DNA of 64,000 nucleotides from Nitrosomonas sp. (GTDB lineage Bacteria; Pseudomonadota; Gammaproteobacteria; Burkholderiales; Nitrosomonadaceae): contig JAJHPK010000002.1 in assembly GCA_020890945.1 (NCBI GenBank), positions 1-64,000 on the forward strand, in the 5' to 3' direction. The position numbers were made by a program, and so were the translations under genes. The notes under the pieces were generated by a model that worked only from the letters and a program-made list of their open reading frames with translations, had not been told where the DNA came from and searched no databases. Below are positions 1-9,587 of the stretch, one piece after another; position 1 is the first letter of the stretch, and every line of letters begins with the position of its first letter.

Positions 1-217
1 CTCTATTATTATTTTAAAAACGAGAAAGATTTTATCACTGAACAATCATGAAAATTTTGTAACACATACAAAATTCTTTGTAAAATCAATTGCCTCTAAG
101 GAAGTTAAAACTAACTAGTACAACTCATATGCAGCCAATAAAAAAGGTAAATTACTGACAAAATCATTCTTACCTTAAAATTCCTATGTAATAAATAAAT
201 TGCTTACTACTATTTAA

Positions 218-1681
218 TCAGAATCCCAACTCATCCCACATCGCACTCACCCGATTTTTTACCTCAGAATCCATGACAATCGGTTTTCCCCACTCACGAT
301 TTGTTTCCCCAGGAAATTTATGGGTCGCATCTAACCCCATTTTTCCGCCCAAACCAGAAACCGGGCTGGCAAAATCGAGATAATCGATCGGTGTGTTTTC
401 CACCAGCAACGTATCGCGCACCGGATCAACCCGAGTAGTAATAGCCCAGATCACTTCTTTCCAATCGCGCACGTTGATATCGTCATCGGTAACAATGATG
501 AATTTGGTATACATGAATTGACGCAAAAAACTCCAAACACCAAACATCACACGCTTGCTGTGTCCGGCATATTGTTTTTTCATGCTAACTACCGCCATGC
601 GGTAGGAACATCCTTCTGGCGGCAGGTAAAAATCGGTAATTTCCGGAAATTGCTTTTGCAGCAAAGGCACAAACACTTCATTCAGCGCGACACCGAGAAT
701 AGCGGGTTCATCCGGTGGTTTGCCGGTATAGGTAGAATGATAAATCGGATTGCGACGCATCGTGATGCGATCGATGGTAAAGACCGGAAAAGTTTCCTGC
801 TCGTTGTAGTAACCGGTATGGTCGCCATAAGGGCCTTCTAGCGCGGTTTCACCGGGATGAATGACGCCTTCGAGCACGATTTCAGCACTGGCAGGAACTT
901 GCAAATCGTTACCTACACACTTCACCACTTCAGTTTTAGCACCGCGTAACAGTCCCGCAAATTGGTATTCACTTAGCGTATCGGGTACCGGAGTCACTGC
1001 GCCTAAAATAGTTGCCGGATCGGCTCCTAACGCCACGGCAACGGGATAAGGCTTATCGGGATTCGCCAAGCAAAATTCACGAAAATCCAATGCTCCACCG
1101 CGATGTGCCAACCAGCGCATGATCACTTTGTTGGGCCCAATCACTTGCTGACGATAGATTCCCAAATTTTGCCGTGTTTTATTGGGTCCCCGAGTAACGG
1201 TCAAGCCCCAAGTAATCAATGGCGCCACATCCCCAGGCCAACAAGTTTGAATAGGTAACTGGCTCAAATCAACTTCGCTACCTTGTAGGATAACTTCTTG
1301 ACAGGGTGCGCTGCTCAATTCTTTCGGTGTCATATTCAACACCTGCTTCAACATGGGTAGTTTATCCCAAGCGTCTTTCAATCCTTTAGGCGGATCAGGT
1401 TCTTTCAAATGCGCTAATAATTGCCCTACTTGACGCAATGCTTCAACGGATTCCTGCCCCATACCCAAAGCAACACGCTTAGGCGTTCCAAACAAATTAC
1501 CCAATACGGGGATGGCATAACCTTTCGGGTGTTCAAATAATACAGCAGGACCTTGATTTTTGAGTAAACGATCACAGATTTCCGTCATTTCCAACACTGG
1601 ATCGACTTCAACTTGAACGCGCTTAAGCTCTCCAATCGATTCCAGTTGTGCGATAAAATCTCGTAAATCTTTATATTGCAT
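218..1681 (-). CDS. ubiD: UbiD, 3-octaprenyl-4-hydroxybenzoate carboxy-lyase
   Basis: This 487-residue protein has the length and motifs of UbiD, the prenylated-FMN decarboxylase that removes the carboxyl group from 3-polyprenyl-4-hydroxybenzoate in ubiquinone synthesis. Visible family signatures are the N-x-G-x-Y-R stretch around residues 172-177 (the conserved active-site arginine) and the later EGPYGDHTG motif with its conserved glutamate. The start is a normal ATG preceded by AAGGTG at a good distance. It is the last gene of a leftward ubiC-ubiA-ubiD run, so three successive steps of the head-group pathway are together. UbiX, which makes its cofactor, is not in the window. The identification is secure. 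Confidence 0.96.
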   Translation of the reverse strand: MQYKDLRDFIAQLESIGELKRVQVEVDPVLEMTEICDRLLKNQGPAVLFEHPKGYAIPVLGNLFGTPKRVALGMGQESVEALRQVGQLLAHLKEPDPPKGLKDAWDKLPMLKQVLNMTPKELSSAPCQEVILQGSEVDLSQLPIQTCWPGDVAPLITWGLTVTRGPNKTRQNLGIYRQQVIGPNKVIMRWLAHRGGALDFREFCLANPDKPYPVAVALGADPATILGAVTPVPDTLSEYQFAGLLRGAKTEVVKCVGNDLQVPASAEIVLEGVIHPGETALEGPYGDHTGYYNEQETFPVFTIDRITMRRNPIYHSTYTGKPPDEPAILGVALNEVFVPLLQKQFPEITDFYLPPEGCSYRMAVVSMKKQYAGHSKRVMFGVWSFLRQFMYTKFIIVTDDDINVRDWKEVIWAITTRVDPVRDTLLVENTPIDYLDFASPVSGLGGKMGLDATHKFPGETNREWGKPIVMDSEVKNRVSAMWDELGF

Positions 1682-1699
1682 TCAAAACACCTTGTTCGA

Positions 1700-2572
1700 T
1701 CAAGCGTGTGGAAAAATTAAAAAATCCAGTGCGATGCCCATAAATATCACCATCCCGACCCAGTTATTATGCAAAAACGCTTTGAAACACAATGCGCGAT
1801 CACGGTGACGAATCAATCGGTATTGATAAACCATCAGCCCTACTGCGATTAGTAATCCTACATAATAGACCAAATTCATTTGTTGCAACCATCCGACTAC
1901 CATCATCAAGGCAATGAAACACGCATGGCATAGCATTACGCCCAGCACATCAAAACGCCCAAAGGTAATGGCCGAAGTATTGATTCCTATTTTTAAATCA
2001 TCGGGTTTATCGACCATCGCATAGGCGGTATCATACGCTATGACCCAAAACAAATTCGCGAGCAATAGAATCCAGACAATGGATGGCAAGTTATCAGTTT
2101 GCGCCGCAAATGCCATTGGAATCCCAAAACTGAACGCAACACCCAAATACGCCTGTGGCATCGCAAAAAAACGTTTGGTAAACGGGTAACTGGCTGCTAG
2201 AAACAATGCCGGAACCGATAACAGAATTGTTAATTGATTCAAAGGCAAAATCAGAATAAAAGCACACACACTTAATGCAGCAGCCAATAAAAGAGCTTCG
2301 CGGGAAGTTACTTTTCCTACCGCCATCGGACGATTTTTCGTGCGTTCGACGTATGGATCGATATTGCGATCCGCAAAATCATTGATGACGCAACCGGCTG
2401 AGCGCATCAGCACAGTGCCTAATATAAAAATGATCAAAATATGCCAATCTGGAAATCCTTGTGCTGCAAACCATAATCCCCACAACATCGGCCATAGCAA
2501 CAACAAAATACCAATCGGCTTATTCAAGCGCATCAATTGCGCATAATTTTTAATTTGCTCGGAATAATTCAT
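1700..2572 (-). CDS. ubiA: UbiA, 4-hydroxybenzoate polyprenyltransferase
   Basis: This integral membrane prenyltransferase attaches the polyprenyl tail to 4-hydroxybenzoate. The two Asp-rich motifs of the UbiA family are seen as NDFADRNIDPYVERTKNRP and DKPDD, which bind the Mg-diphosphate substrate, and about eight hydrophobic segments fit the fold. The open frame extends 40 codons further upstream, but I take the ATG at 2572, which gives a 290-residue protein starting MNYSEQIKNYAQLMRLNKP as in homologues. That ATG overlaps the ubiC stop as ATGA, which points to translational coupling; the longer version would lie deep inside ubiC. Confidence 0.95.
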   Translation of the reverse strand: MNYSEQIKNYAQLMRLNKPIGILLLLWPMLWGLWFAAQGFPDWHILIIFILGTVLMRSAGCVINDFADRNIDPYVERTKNRPMAVGKVTSREALLLAAALSVCAFILILPLNQLTILLSVPALFLAASYPFTKRFFAMPQAYLGVAFSFGIPMAFAAQTDNLPSIVWILLLANLFWVIAYDTAYAMVDKPDDLKIGINTSAITFGRFDVLGVMLCHACFIALMMVVGWLQQMNLVYYVGLLIAVGLMVYQYRLIRHRDRALCFKAFLHNNWVGMVIFMGIALDFLIFPHA

Positions 2573-3117
2573 AATGACAAATGCAGAATGCTCGGCAAAA
2601 ATACCTCGGTTACCAAAATCGACTGTCCATGCAAGGTAAATAACGAACGGCGTGCCCATAAATAAGTCGGCTTGGCCTGCAAAGAGACACACGCTCGATC
2701 ATACAGAAAATGTCCCCGTCGAATTTTTTTAAACTCCAGAGGCGTTCGTTTAATGCGCGGATTACTAAACAGCATCGTTCCCAATGATTTATTGCCCAAT
2801 CCATTCAGCGCTCGCCATACACCTCGCAAATTCTTTCGCGCTACCGTCGAATGGGCAAATACCACCGGCGTGTCATCGCAATACAAAAACACTTCACGTA
2901 CCATTGCCAATTCATCACGGCGAACCCCAATAATTTGCAGTTCATCGTCATAAACTTTGCTGAAAGACTGAAATACCGGCTTGACGAAAAAATGATTACA
3001 ACGATTTTGAATACGTTTAGTCAACGAACCACGGTCTTGCAACCATCTCCGTTGGTCGTAACAAGTCGATATCAGCAAAGCGCGCCATAATTCCGAACAA
3101 AAATTATTGATCGTCAT
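2569..3117 (-). CDS. ubiC: UbiC, chorismate lyase
   Basis: This 182-residue protein is chorismate pyruvate-lyase, which converts chorismate to 4-hydroxybenzoate and pyruvate in the cytoplasm, the first committed step of ubiquinone synthesis in proteobacteria. The conserved features are the early RGSLTKRI motif, the REVFLYCDD and PVVFAHS stretch, and the LGTMLFSNPRIKR segment that carries substrate-binding residues. It is first in the ubiC-ubiA-ubiD operon and its stop overlaps the ubiA start by four bases. Identity scores are not available here, but pathway neighbours and motifs agree. Confidence 0.93.
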   Translation of the reverse strand: MTINNFCSELWRALLISTCYDQRRWLQDRGSLTKRIQNRCNHFFVKPVFQSFSKVYDDELQIIGVRRDELAMVREVFLYCDDTPVVFAHSTVARKNLRGVWRALNGLGNKSLGTMLFSNPRIKRTPLEFKKIRRGHFLYDRACVSLQAKPTYLWARRSLFTLHGQSILVTEVFLPSILHLSL

Positions 3118-3270
3118 GAGAAAAACTATAAGAAAAATAACATTGCAAGGATTCAGTCAATCGATAGAGCCGTATTTTGCAAATACCCGATTACAATTTC
3201 GGGTAATCACTATCGTTAATATAGATTTAGCTATCATCATTCTAGATCAATGCTTGCAGTTTGCTTAGCA

Positions 3271-3969
3271 TTATAATACGTTTGTTTTCGTCACTTGAAT
3301 GACGCGTGATAGGGTTTTGCATGCAACGCGCATGCCTTTCGCCATTTCTAATAGCACACTGATATGCACCGAACGATTCAGAATTAATTTCAGTATAGGC
3401 AGTATATTCGCACTTCCATCTGGATTAACCGTAGAAAGTAGTGCCGCGGGTGGTGAAAAATCCAGAGGATCAACAATAGCACGTATTGCAATAAAAGGAA
3501 TTTGAGCACTTTCGGCAACGGCCGCAATCGCGCCACTTTCCATATCGACCGCACAAGCACCTGTTTTTACTGCCAAATCCAGTTTTGATTGCTTGGTCGT
3601 CAATATTTCTGAACTATTTGCCAGGATGCCGTTCACTATCGTGATGTCGCTTGTCAGCTTGCTTTGTAGCCGATTACGCCAATCTAATGCAACCGGCAAC
3701 AACTTATTATCATAAATAGCATCTGGAAGAATTAAATCTCCTGGCTTGAGTCGCTTGTCCAATGCTCCTGCTACACCAAAGCTCACTAATCCGCTTACGT
3801 CTTGCTGACACAGCTGTTCTGCTGCCGTTTGAGCGGCTTTGGAACCCATTCCACTCAGCCACAAAACTATTTGCGCATTTAGTTCGACTTTCTTATTCAG
3901 AGGAATAGGGAGCGATGTTACGCAGCGTGCCTCTGCGCGCAAAGCCACCACCAAACCAGTTACGCTCAC
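3271..3969 (-). CDS. hpnG: HpnG, hopanoid-associated adenosylhopane nucleosidase/phosphorylase
   Basis: This 232-residue protein belongs to the MTA/SAH nucleosidase (PNP/UDP phosphorylase) family; the VDMESGAIAAVA segment is the family's purine- and ribose-binding glutamate motif, and SFGVAGALD is the phosphate-site region. The hopanoid subfamily member HpnG removes adenine from adenosylhopane on the way to extended hopanoids. The assignment to HpnG rather than a methylthioadenosine nucleosidase rests mainly on context: its GTG start lies two bases after the stop of squalene-hopene cyclase. Other extended-hopanoid genes such as hpnH are not in the window. Confidence 0.87.
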   Translation of the reverse strand: MSVTGLVVALRAEARCVTSLPIPLNKKVELNAQIVLWLSGMGSKAAQTAAEQLCQQDVSGLVSFGVAGALDKRLKPGDLILPDAIYDNKLLPVALDWRNRLQSKLTSDITIVNGILANSSEILTTKQSKLDLAVKTGACAVDMESGAIAAVAESAQIPFIAIRAIVDPLDFSPPAALLSTVNPDGSANILPILKLILNRSVHISVLLEMAKGMRVACKTLSRVIQVTKTNVL

Positions 3970-3971
3970 TG

Positions 3972-5960
3972 CTAATTTCTAGTCAATGCGCGATAGCGTG
4001 CCAGCGCCCATAATGGAAAGAATTTTGAATAGCCATGATACCGCAAGTAAAACACGCGCGGGAAACCGGGTGCGGTAAACCAAGGCTCATCCCATAAATG
4101 GTTACTAGCTTGCTGAGTCAAAATATAGTTAATCCCTCTACGTACCGATACACTATTAACTTCCCCGGCTGCCATTAAACCCAAAACTGCCCAAGCGGTT
4201 TGAAAAGCCGTACTGGTTTCAGGAAATTGACCGGCTATTTTCTTATCCAGATAAGAGTCGTTAGTTTCTCCCCAACCTCCATCAACTCGTTGCACTGATT
4301 CGAGCCATTTAACCGCACGACGAACCGACGCATGCTGCATATCAAATTTAGCTAAACGAAAAGCTTCTAATACGGACCATGTGCCATAAATGTAATTGGT
4401 GCCCCAACGGCCAAACCAGGAACCATTGAACTCTTGTTCTCGCAACAAAAATCCAATACCACGCCAAACTTCTAGCTGATGTTTACCATACTTAGCTAAT
4501 AATCCAACGCATCTTGCGGTCACGTCACTCGTTGGTGGATCGATTAACGCACCGTGATCAGCAAAAGGAATCTCATTTAAATAATGATAGGTGTTATCGA
4601 TATCGAAAGCAGCAAAACCACCATTGCTGGATTGCATTCCTGCCAGCCAATTGGCTGCGCGTTCTAAGGAGTAGCTATGTCTTTCTAAACCACCTTGCAC
4701 TAAAGCCCAACCAACCGCGGCAGTATCGTCCAAATCTGGGTAATGTGGATTCGCATATTGAAAGGCCCATCCGCCGCCCGGCAGATCGGGTCGCTTATCT
4801 TGCCAATCTCCGGGAGCATTCAAAATTTGTTCTTTAATGAGCCAATCCATCGCACGGTGAACAGGTTCTTGATCGGTCGTGGGATCTTCTTGTAATGCCA
4901 AGCCTGTTAATACCGTATCCCAAACTGGCGAAGTACATGGCTGACACCATGACCGATCGCCTTCATCCACCAGCAATCCTCGCAGCGCATTACGACATTT
5001 CACCCGACTTGGGTGATCATAGCTATAGCCTAATAATGCTAATGCTTCGTGCGCATTCACCATCGCTGGGAAGATTGCACCTATGCCACACTCACCGTTG
5101 AGACGCTCAAGTGTCCAATGCTCCGCAGCACTAATCGCTTCTTGCCGTATCGATTGTGGAAGACGCGGTTCGTAACGCGATAATAGCCGTTCGGCAAACA
5201 TAAAAATACGTTTTAAAAACGTATCGGGTTTAGGAAAATAATTCTGTTCTTGTTCTGGAGCTGTAACAAATAATTCTCGAATATCTATTTTTCTGGGATT
5301 AGCAGCTTGTGCTTTCAATGTACATAAAATCGACAATGGCACCATAACGGTACGTGACCAATATGATACTTTACTCAAATGGAAAGGAGCCCATTTTGGT
5401 AAAAGAATCAGCTCTGCTGGTACTACCGGGACGGCACGCCATGGTACTTGCTGATACATTGCTAACAATAAACGCGTAAATACATTGGCTTTGGCTGCGC
5501 CACCTCTTTGTAAAATAGCCTCTCGCGCGCGCTTCATATGCGCTTCTTCCGGTGAATCGCCGACCAATTTCAGCGCATAATACGATTTAATCGTACAACT
5601 GATATCAAATTCACCACCATAATACAGCGGCCACCCCCCATGACTCATATCTTGCTTGTCACGAATAAAACTAGCAATTTTCTTTTCCAGTGCAACGTCT
5701 ATTTCATCCATGAAATGCATCATTAAGATATATTCCGCTGGAATCGTACAATCTGCTTCTAGCGGAAAACACCAATGACCATCTTCATTCTGTAATGCCA
5801 ACATGGCGGAACGCGCTTGAATAAATTTTTCCTCAAATTCATTAACATCAACTGTTTCTTGATTCATATGTGATTGATGGACAGACACTAAATTATTTTT
5901 TTTCAATGTAGATGATTGTTGATGTTGAGATAGGTCATGAATTGCTTGAGGTCTATTCAT
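3972..5960 (-). CDS. shc: Squalene-hopene cyclase (HpnF)
   Basis: This 662-residue membrane-associated cyclase folds squalene into hopene or hopanol. The catalytic DXDDTA motif is seen at residues 409-414 (DLDDTA), and several QW repeats are visible (GGWAFQY, GGFAAFD, GSWFGRWG, GGWGETND). Hopanoids strengthen membranes in many betaproteobacteria. The N-terminus, about 35 residues rich in Gln, Ser and His, is longer than usual; an in-frame ATG at 5867 gives a shorter alternative but has no ribosome site. It forms one operon with hpnG, and mlaA lies upstream on the same strand. Confidence 0.95.
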   Translation of the reverse strand: MNRPQAIHDLSQHQQSSTLKKNNLVSVHQSHMNQETVDVNEFEEKFIQARSAMLALQNEDGHWCFPLEADCTIPAEYILMMHFMDEIDVALEKKIASFIRDKQDMSHGGWPLYYGGEFDISCTIKSYYALKLVGDSPEEAHMKRAREAILQRGGAAKANVFTRLLLAMYQQVPWRAVPVVPAELILLPKWAPFHLSKVSYWSRTVMVPLSILCTLKAQAANPRKIDIRELFVTAPEQEQNYFPKPDTFLKRIFMFAERLLSRYEPRLPQSIRQEAISAAEHWTLERLNGECGIGAIFPAMVNAHEALALLGYSYDHPSRVKCRNALRGLLVDEGDRSWCQPCTSPVWDTVLTGLALQEDPTTDQEPVHRAMDWLIKEQILNAPGDWQDKRPDLPGGGWAFQYANPHYPDLDDTAAVGWALVQGGLERHSYSLERAANWLAGMQSSNGGFAAFDIDNTYHYLNEIPFADHGALIDPPTSDVTARCVGLLAKYGKHQLEVWRGIGFLLREQEFNGSWFGRWGTNYIYGTWSVLEAFRLAKFDMQHASVRRAVKWLESVQRVDGGWGETNDSYLDKKIAGQFPETSTAFQTAWAVLGLMAAGEVNSVSVRRGINYILTQQASNHLWDEPWFTAPGFPRVFYLRYHGYSKFFPLWALARYRALTRN

Positions 5961-6124
5961 ATACTTTGTAGGCCTTATTGAAAAATGGAAACGTTCAAAA
6001 CAAATATTAAGTTGATACGGGTTATTACTTTAATTTACTGAATTATATATATTTCATCACGACATTTCTTCCGTACTCGGAAAAAATTGTGAATCCTTTT
6101 TACGACATGTGCATAAATTACAAT

Positions 6125-6961
6125 TTATTTCTTTTTAATCTTTTTATCCTTGTCTTCTGAATCAAAGGGATTAACTTGAAAAGGTTCGTCGTAATACAGA
6201 TCTAAAGGTAGCTTCCCATCATGCACTAAAAACTCTCTCTGCTGCATGGATGCTTCTCTAACAAACAAATAAGGATCGATAGCCGCTTCGTCGCGGATTC
6301 GCATTGGTCCCACTAATCGTGCGCGCTTATCAACCGCTCCCAAGAAAGTTAAAGGAATCGTAACCGGAGCGCCAACAATAATACCCGCATAAAAAAGCAC
6401 ATTGGTAAAAACACCGAATGGAATGCCCGTGACATCGCGTTGACTACTCGGGCCGAGCAATGGAATAAACAGATAAGACCCTGGTGTTACACCCCAAACC
6501 CCGAGTGTTTGACCAAAATCTTCGTTGTGTTCTTGTAATCCCATGTGGGTAGCCATATCAAACAGGCCAAACAAACCAATAGTTGAATTTATTGCAAAAC
6601 GCAACGTATCTTGAAACCCTTGCCTTACCTTGCCTTGCAAGAAATCATTCAACACTACATTGGGATAAGATAAATTATCATAAAAATTCCCAATGGAGCG
6701 TTGCGCGGCATTGGGGACATAATCGATATAGCTGTTGACGATCGGCATAAAAACTACACGATCAATGCGATCAGTAAAGTCGTATGCTTTGCGATTAATC
6801 TCTTCGTGAGGATCCACCTGATCCAAGTGTTGATTATTCGATTTAGAGGTTGAAGCACATCCCTGAAAAATCGAAACAATTACCAACATGACAAGAAAAA
6901 ATAGGAATCGTTTTATTACAGCATGATACGTATTTACCAACAGCAAAATTCCTTTATTCAT
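6125..6961 (-). CDS. mlaA: MlaA (VacJ) family outer-membrane lipoprotein
   Basis: This 278-residue lipoprotein has a long N-terminal hydrophobic stretch ending in the lipobox IFQGC, with Cys35 as the lipid-bearing residue, and the VacJ core (HEEINRKAYDFTDRID, SIGNFYDNLSYP, EDFGQTLGVWGV). MlaA sits in the outer membrane and passes mislocalised phospholipids to the Mla transport chain. Here it is not with mlaBCDEF but upstream of the hopanoid genes on the same strand. The first 15 residues before the hydrophobic core make the signal unusually long, so a downstream start is possible. The C-terminal tail is strongly basic (DKDKKIKKK). Confidence 0.92.
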   Translation of the reverse strand: MNKGILLLVNTYHAVIKRFLFFLVMLVIVSIFQGCASTSKSNNQHLDQVDPHEEINRKAYDFTDRIDRVVFMPIVNSYIDYVPNAAQRSIGNFYDNLSYPNVVLNDFLQGKVRQGFQDTLRFAINSTIGLFGLFDMATHMGLQEHNEDFGQTLGVWGVTPGSYLFIPLLGPSSQRDVTGIPFGVFTNVLFYAGIIVGAPVTIPLTFLGAVDKRARLVGPMRIRDEAAIDPYLFVREASMQQREFLVHDGKLPLDLYYDEPFQVNPFDSEDKDKKIKKK

Positions 6962-7045
6962 TGATTAGCTTTTTTTGAATTGCACTTCGCTTTTCGAAAC
7001 GTAACGATTACAGTATTTCATTGATTGTTTGATTTATACTCACAT

Positions 7046-7201
7046 TTATAACGCTTCTTTATTTACAGTTTCAGTCAAAATGGATTCGGTAGAAGTATAC
7101 ACGAGTACTTCCATATCATGTTTTGCGGCATCATTAAGAGTAATCTGCGTACCTTCAGAAATGAGATCTAAGATTAACGACTCAAATTCTCTCTTTTCTT
7201 T
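7046..7201 (-). pseudogene. Start-less open frame, possible gene relic downstream of exbB
   Basis: Between exbB and mlaA the minus strand has a 51-codon open frame with protein-like composition (for example GTQITLNDAAKHDMEVL) but no ATG, GTG or TTG in its first half; it is bounded upstream by TAA. An exbD gene would be expected after exbB, but this peptide does not resemble ExbD. It may be a gene relic or simply chance open sequence. The rest of the 6962-7219 gap shows nothing I can name. Confidence 0.2.
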
Positions 7202-7219
7202 TTAAAAGAACAAAAATAA

Positions 7220-7828
7220 TCAGTCTTCTCGTTCACCGTGTACCATTTCAATTAACTTTAACGCATGTAATTCCATTTCGAGGACAAAACCATCCACTTT
7301 TGCACGAAAATGGCGATAAAAAATCATGCTAGGTATTGCAACCAATATTCCAAATGCTGCATTGTATAACGCCACTGAAATACCATACGCTAATTGCGCA
7401 GGATTACTACCTGTAGGCGAATTAGATCCAAAAATTTCAATCATCCCGACCAAAGTTCCGAATAATCCCATCAATGGACTCAAAGCGGCAATCGTACCCA
7501 ACGTGGTCAAATAACGATTCAAATCATGAGCAACCACGCGCCCAGATTCTTCAATCGATTCCTTCATAATCTCGCGTGATTTTTTGATATTCTTTAGGCC
7601 AGCCGATAAGATGATTCCTAAAGGTGAGTGTTTTTTCAAACGCTCTAGCATTTCCGAAGTAACACCGTTACGTTGATATTCGTTGAACACCCTGGGAAGA
7701 AGATCTTCTGGAGCAATTATCTTTAAGCGCAGAGCCCACATTCTTTCGATGATAATGCCGACCGCAACAATGGAGGCAATAATAATTGGCCAAATCGGCC
7801 AACCGGCTGCTTGAATCAAAGATAACAT
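7220..7828 (-). CDS. exbB: MotA/TolQ/ExbB proton-channel family protein
   Basis: This 202-residue inner-membrane protein has one N-terminal membrane helix and two more in the second half, with the family core LGTIAALSPLMGLFGTLVGMIEIF. ExbB/TolQ proteins form proton channels that energise TonB or Tol machinery in the envelope. The ATG is preceded by a very strong AGGAGG site. No exbD/tolR or tonB partner adjoins it, which is unusual, so its output partner cannot be told. The symbol names the family best matched; TolQ is less likely because of the missing tol neighbours. Confidence 0.8.
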   Translation of the reverse strand: MLSLIQAAGWPIWPIIIASIVAVGIIIERMWALRLKIIAPEDLLPRVFNEYQRNGVTSEMLERLKKHSPLGIILSAGLKNIKKSREIMKESIEESGRVVAHDLNRYLTTLGTIAALSPLMGLFGTLVGMIEIFGSNSPTGSNPAQLAYGISVALYNAAFGILVAIPSMIFYRHFRAKVDGFVLEMELHALKLIEMVHGERED

Positions 7829-8171
7829 GCAAAAACCTCCTTCGTATCAGTTGAGATAAAATTTAGCTACGGGAAGAAACAATTTATTCAAATCCACTTA
7901 TTTTATTACTTTACTGCGGGATTGGACAGTTAAAGACTCGCAATCGATGCAGAAATCGGCATTCATGAATGAATAATTGTTATCCACATTATCTGTGGAT
8001 AACTATGAGTATAAGGTTAGAATAGCTCCGGTAACTTTGCAGCTTTAAAGTACTTTTTCTTTTTTGCCCATTTATTAACCCAATTAAATATATTAAAATA
8101 CAATGGGTTATAATTAAGGAACTGTTTCAGTTGATTTTTAAAGGACACGTTCAATTACCAATTTATCACGT
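7829..8171. other. Divergent intergenic region between exbB and xseA
   Basis: This 343-base AT-rich region separates two divergently transcribed genes and must hold both promoters. It contains a pair of DnaA boxes, listed separately, and the exbB ribosome site. I see no small gene in it. The xseA start has no clear Shine-Dalgarno sequence. Confidence 0.6.
7980..8002. promoter_or_regulatory. Two perfect DnaA boxes in inverted orientation
   Basis: TTATCCACA at 7980-7988 and its exact reverse complement TGTGGATAA at 7994-8002 face each other across five bases. TTATCCACA matches the strong DnaA-box consensus TTATNCACA. The pair is also a perfect 9-base hairpin. No dnaA, dnaN, rpmH or gidA gene is near, so this is not evidently oriC; it may be a DnaA-titrating or DnaA-regulated site upstream of xseA or exbB. 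Confidence 0.55.
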
Positions 8172-9530
8172 ATGAATTTATCTTCTCGATTACAAAACTG
8201 CATAGTCCAAACCCTGACAGTCACTGAATTAAACCGAAATACCAAGCAACTTTTGGAGCAAAATATTCCCTTATTGTGGGTACAAGGAGAAATTTCCAAT
8301 TTAAAATGCTATCCCTCCGGTCATTGGTATTTTTCTTTAAAAGATAGTACAGCGCAAGTACGTTGCGTTTTTTTCAGCCATAAAAACTACGCAATCGATT
8401 GGCAACTTAAAGAAGGTATGCAAATCGAAGTTCTAGCACTTGTCACTATTTATGAACCTCGGGGAGATTATCAACTCAACGTTGAAACCATTCGGCAAGC
8501 AGGTTTAGGAAGCCTTTACGAGGCATTTGAACGATTAAAATCAAAACTGGAGAACGCAGGTCTTTTCCGCCCCGAAAATAAAAAATCGCTGCCCAAATTT
8601 CCTAAACAAATTGGCATTATCACCTCACCCAATACGGCAGCGTTACGCGATGTACTCGTTACCTTACGGCAGCGTAACCCTTCTCTTCCTATCGTCATTT
8701 ATCCTACTCTAGTACAAGGACAAACGGCCGCTCTCAATATCGCTCGCGCTATTGAGACAGCATGTCAACGAAACGAATGCGATGTATTAATTTTGTGCAG
8801 AGGTGGTGGTAGCATCGAAGATTTATGGGCGTTTAATGAAGAAGTTGTCGCTTTAGCTATTGCAAAAAGCATTATTCCGATTATCAGCGGCATCGGGCAC
8901 GAAACGGATTTCACCATTGCAGATTTTGTTGCCGATCGCCGAGCATCTACACCCACTGGTGCGGCTGAATTAATTAGCCAAAATCAGCACGAATTAAATC
9001 AACAACTTAAAAAGTTATTTTATTATTTGAACCACGGCTTTCAAAGTCATATGGAAAGAATCATGCAAAAAATCGATACGTTTTCCTACCGCCTTATTTA
9101 TCCTGGGGATCGCGCTCGATCACAAATGTTGCAAATGCAGTATCTAACAAAGCAAATTAATAGCACGATGAAACGCGAGCTAGAAAAAAAAGATTGGAAA
9201 CTCAATCAACTGAATGCACAACTATTAGCCACTCGAATTGATATCGCAAAAACTTTTGAATACCACAACAAACAAGCAATAAATCTCAATATCAGCTTTA
9301 CTCGATCAATTGAATCACGGCTACGAAATATTCAATCGCTCAATTCTCAATTAACACAACTAAATCCACAATCAGTGTTAGCGCGCGGTTATAGCATGGT
9401 CTTTAATACCCAAGAAGGTACATTGATTCGCAATAGCAAACAAATCAAACCTGATGATGATATTCAGGTAAAATTTGCCGATGGGTCATGTGATGCTCGA
9501 ATCATAAAAACATATCGTTCTTCATCTTAA
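8172..9530 (+). CDS. xseA: XseA, exodeoxyribonuclease VII large subunit
   Basis: This 452-residue protein is the large, catalytic subunit of exonuclease VII, which degrades single-stranded DNA to oligonucleotides in repair. The N-terminal OB fold appears in LWVQGEISNLKCYPSGHWYFSLKD, and the catalytic domain in PKQIGIITSPNTAALRDVL, CRGGGSIEDLWAFNEE and SGIGHETDFTIADFVADRRA. A long alpha-helical, Gln/Asn/Leu-rich C-terminal part fits the known coiled-coil region. The small subunit xseB is not adjacent. The ATG has no strong ribosome site. Confidence 0.95.
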   Translation: MNLSSRLQNCIVQTLTVTELNRNTKQLLEQNIPLLWVQGEISNLKCYPSGHWYFSLKDSTAQVRCVFFSHKNYAIDWQLKEGMQIEVLALVTIYEPRGDYQLNVETIRQAGLGSLYEAFERLKSKLENAGLFRPENKKSLPKFPKQIGIITSPNTAALRDVLVTLRQRNPSLPIVIYPTLVQGQTAALNIARAIETACQRNECDVLILCRGGGSIEDLWAFNEEVVALAIAKSIIPIISGIGHETDFTIADFVADRRASTPTGAAELISQNQHELNQQLKKLFYYLNHGFQSHMERIMQKIDTFSYRLIYPGDRARSQMLQMQYLTKQINSTMKRELEKKDWKLNQLNAQLLATRIDIAKTFEYHNKQAINLNISFTRSIESRLRNIQSLNSQLTQLNPQSVLARGYSMVFNTQEGTLIRNSKQIKPDDDIQVKFADGSCDARIIKTYRSSS

Positions 9531-9587
9531 CCGCTAAAAACAAATCAATATTTTTCATTTCTTGAACAACTATTAATAAGCTTTTCT

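Noticed and set aside
1..217. Left edge of the window, AT-rich.
   Set aside because: I see no gene, RNA or convincing terminator here; it is only the region downstream of ubiD.
518..841. Plus-strand open frame of 107 codons opposite ubiD.
   Set aside because: It lies entirely opposite a secure gene, has no protein-family features and no ribosome site.
2572..2692. Longer reading of UbiA.
   Set aside because: The extra 40 residues lie within ubiC, and the ATGA overlap gives a normal start.
3184..3205. Hairpin TACCCGA/TCGGGTA between ubiC and hpnG.
   Set aside because: A short 7-base stem with an 8-base loop and no T-run; too weak to call a terminator.
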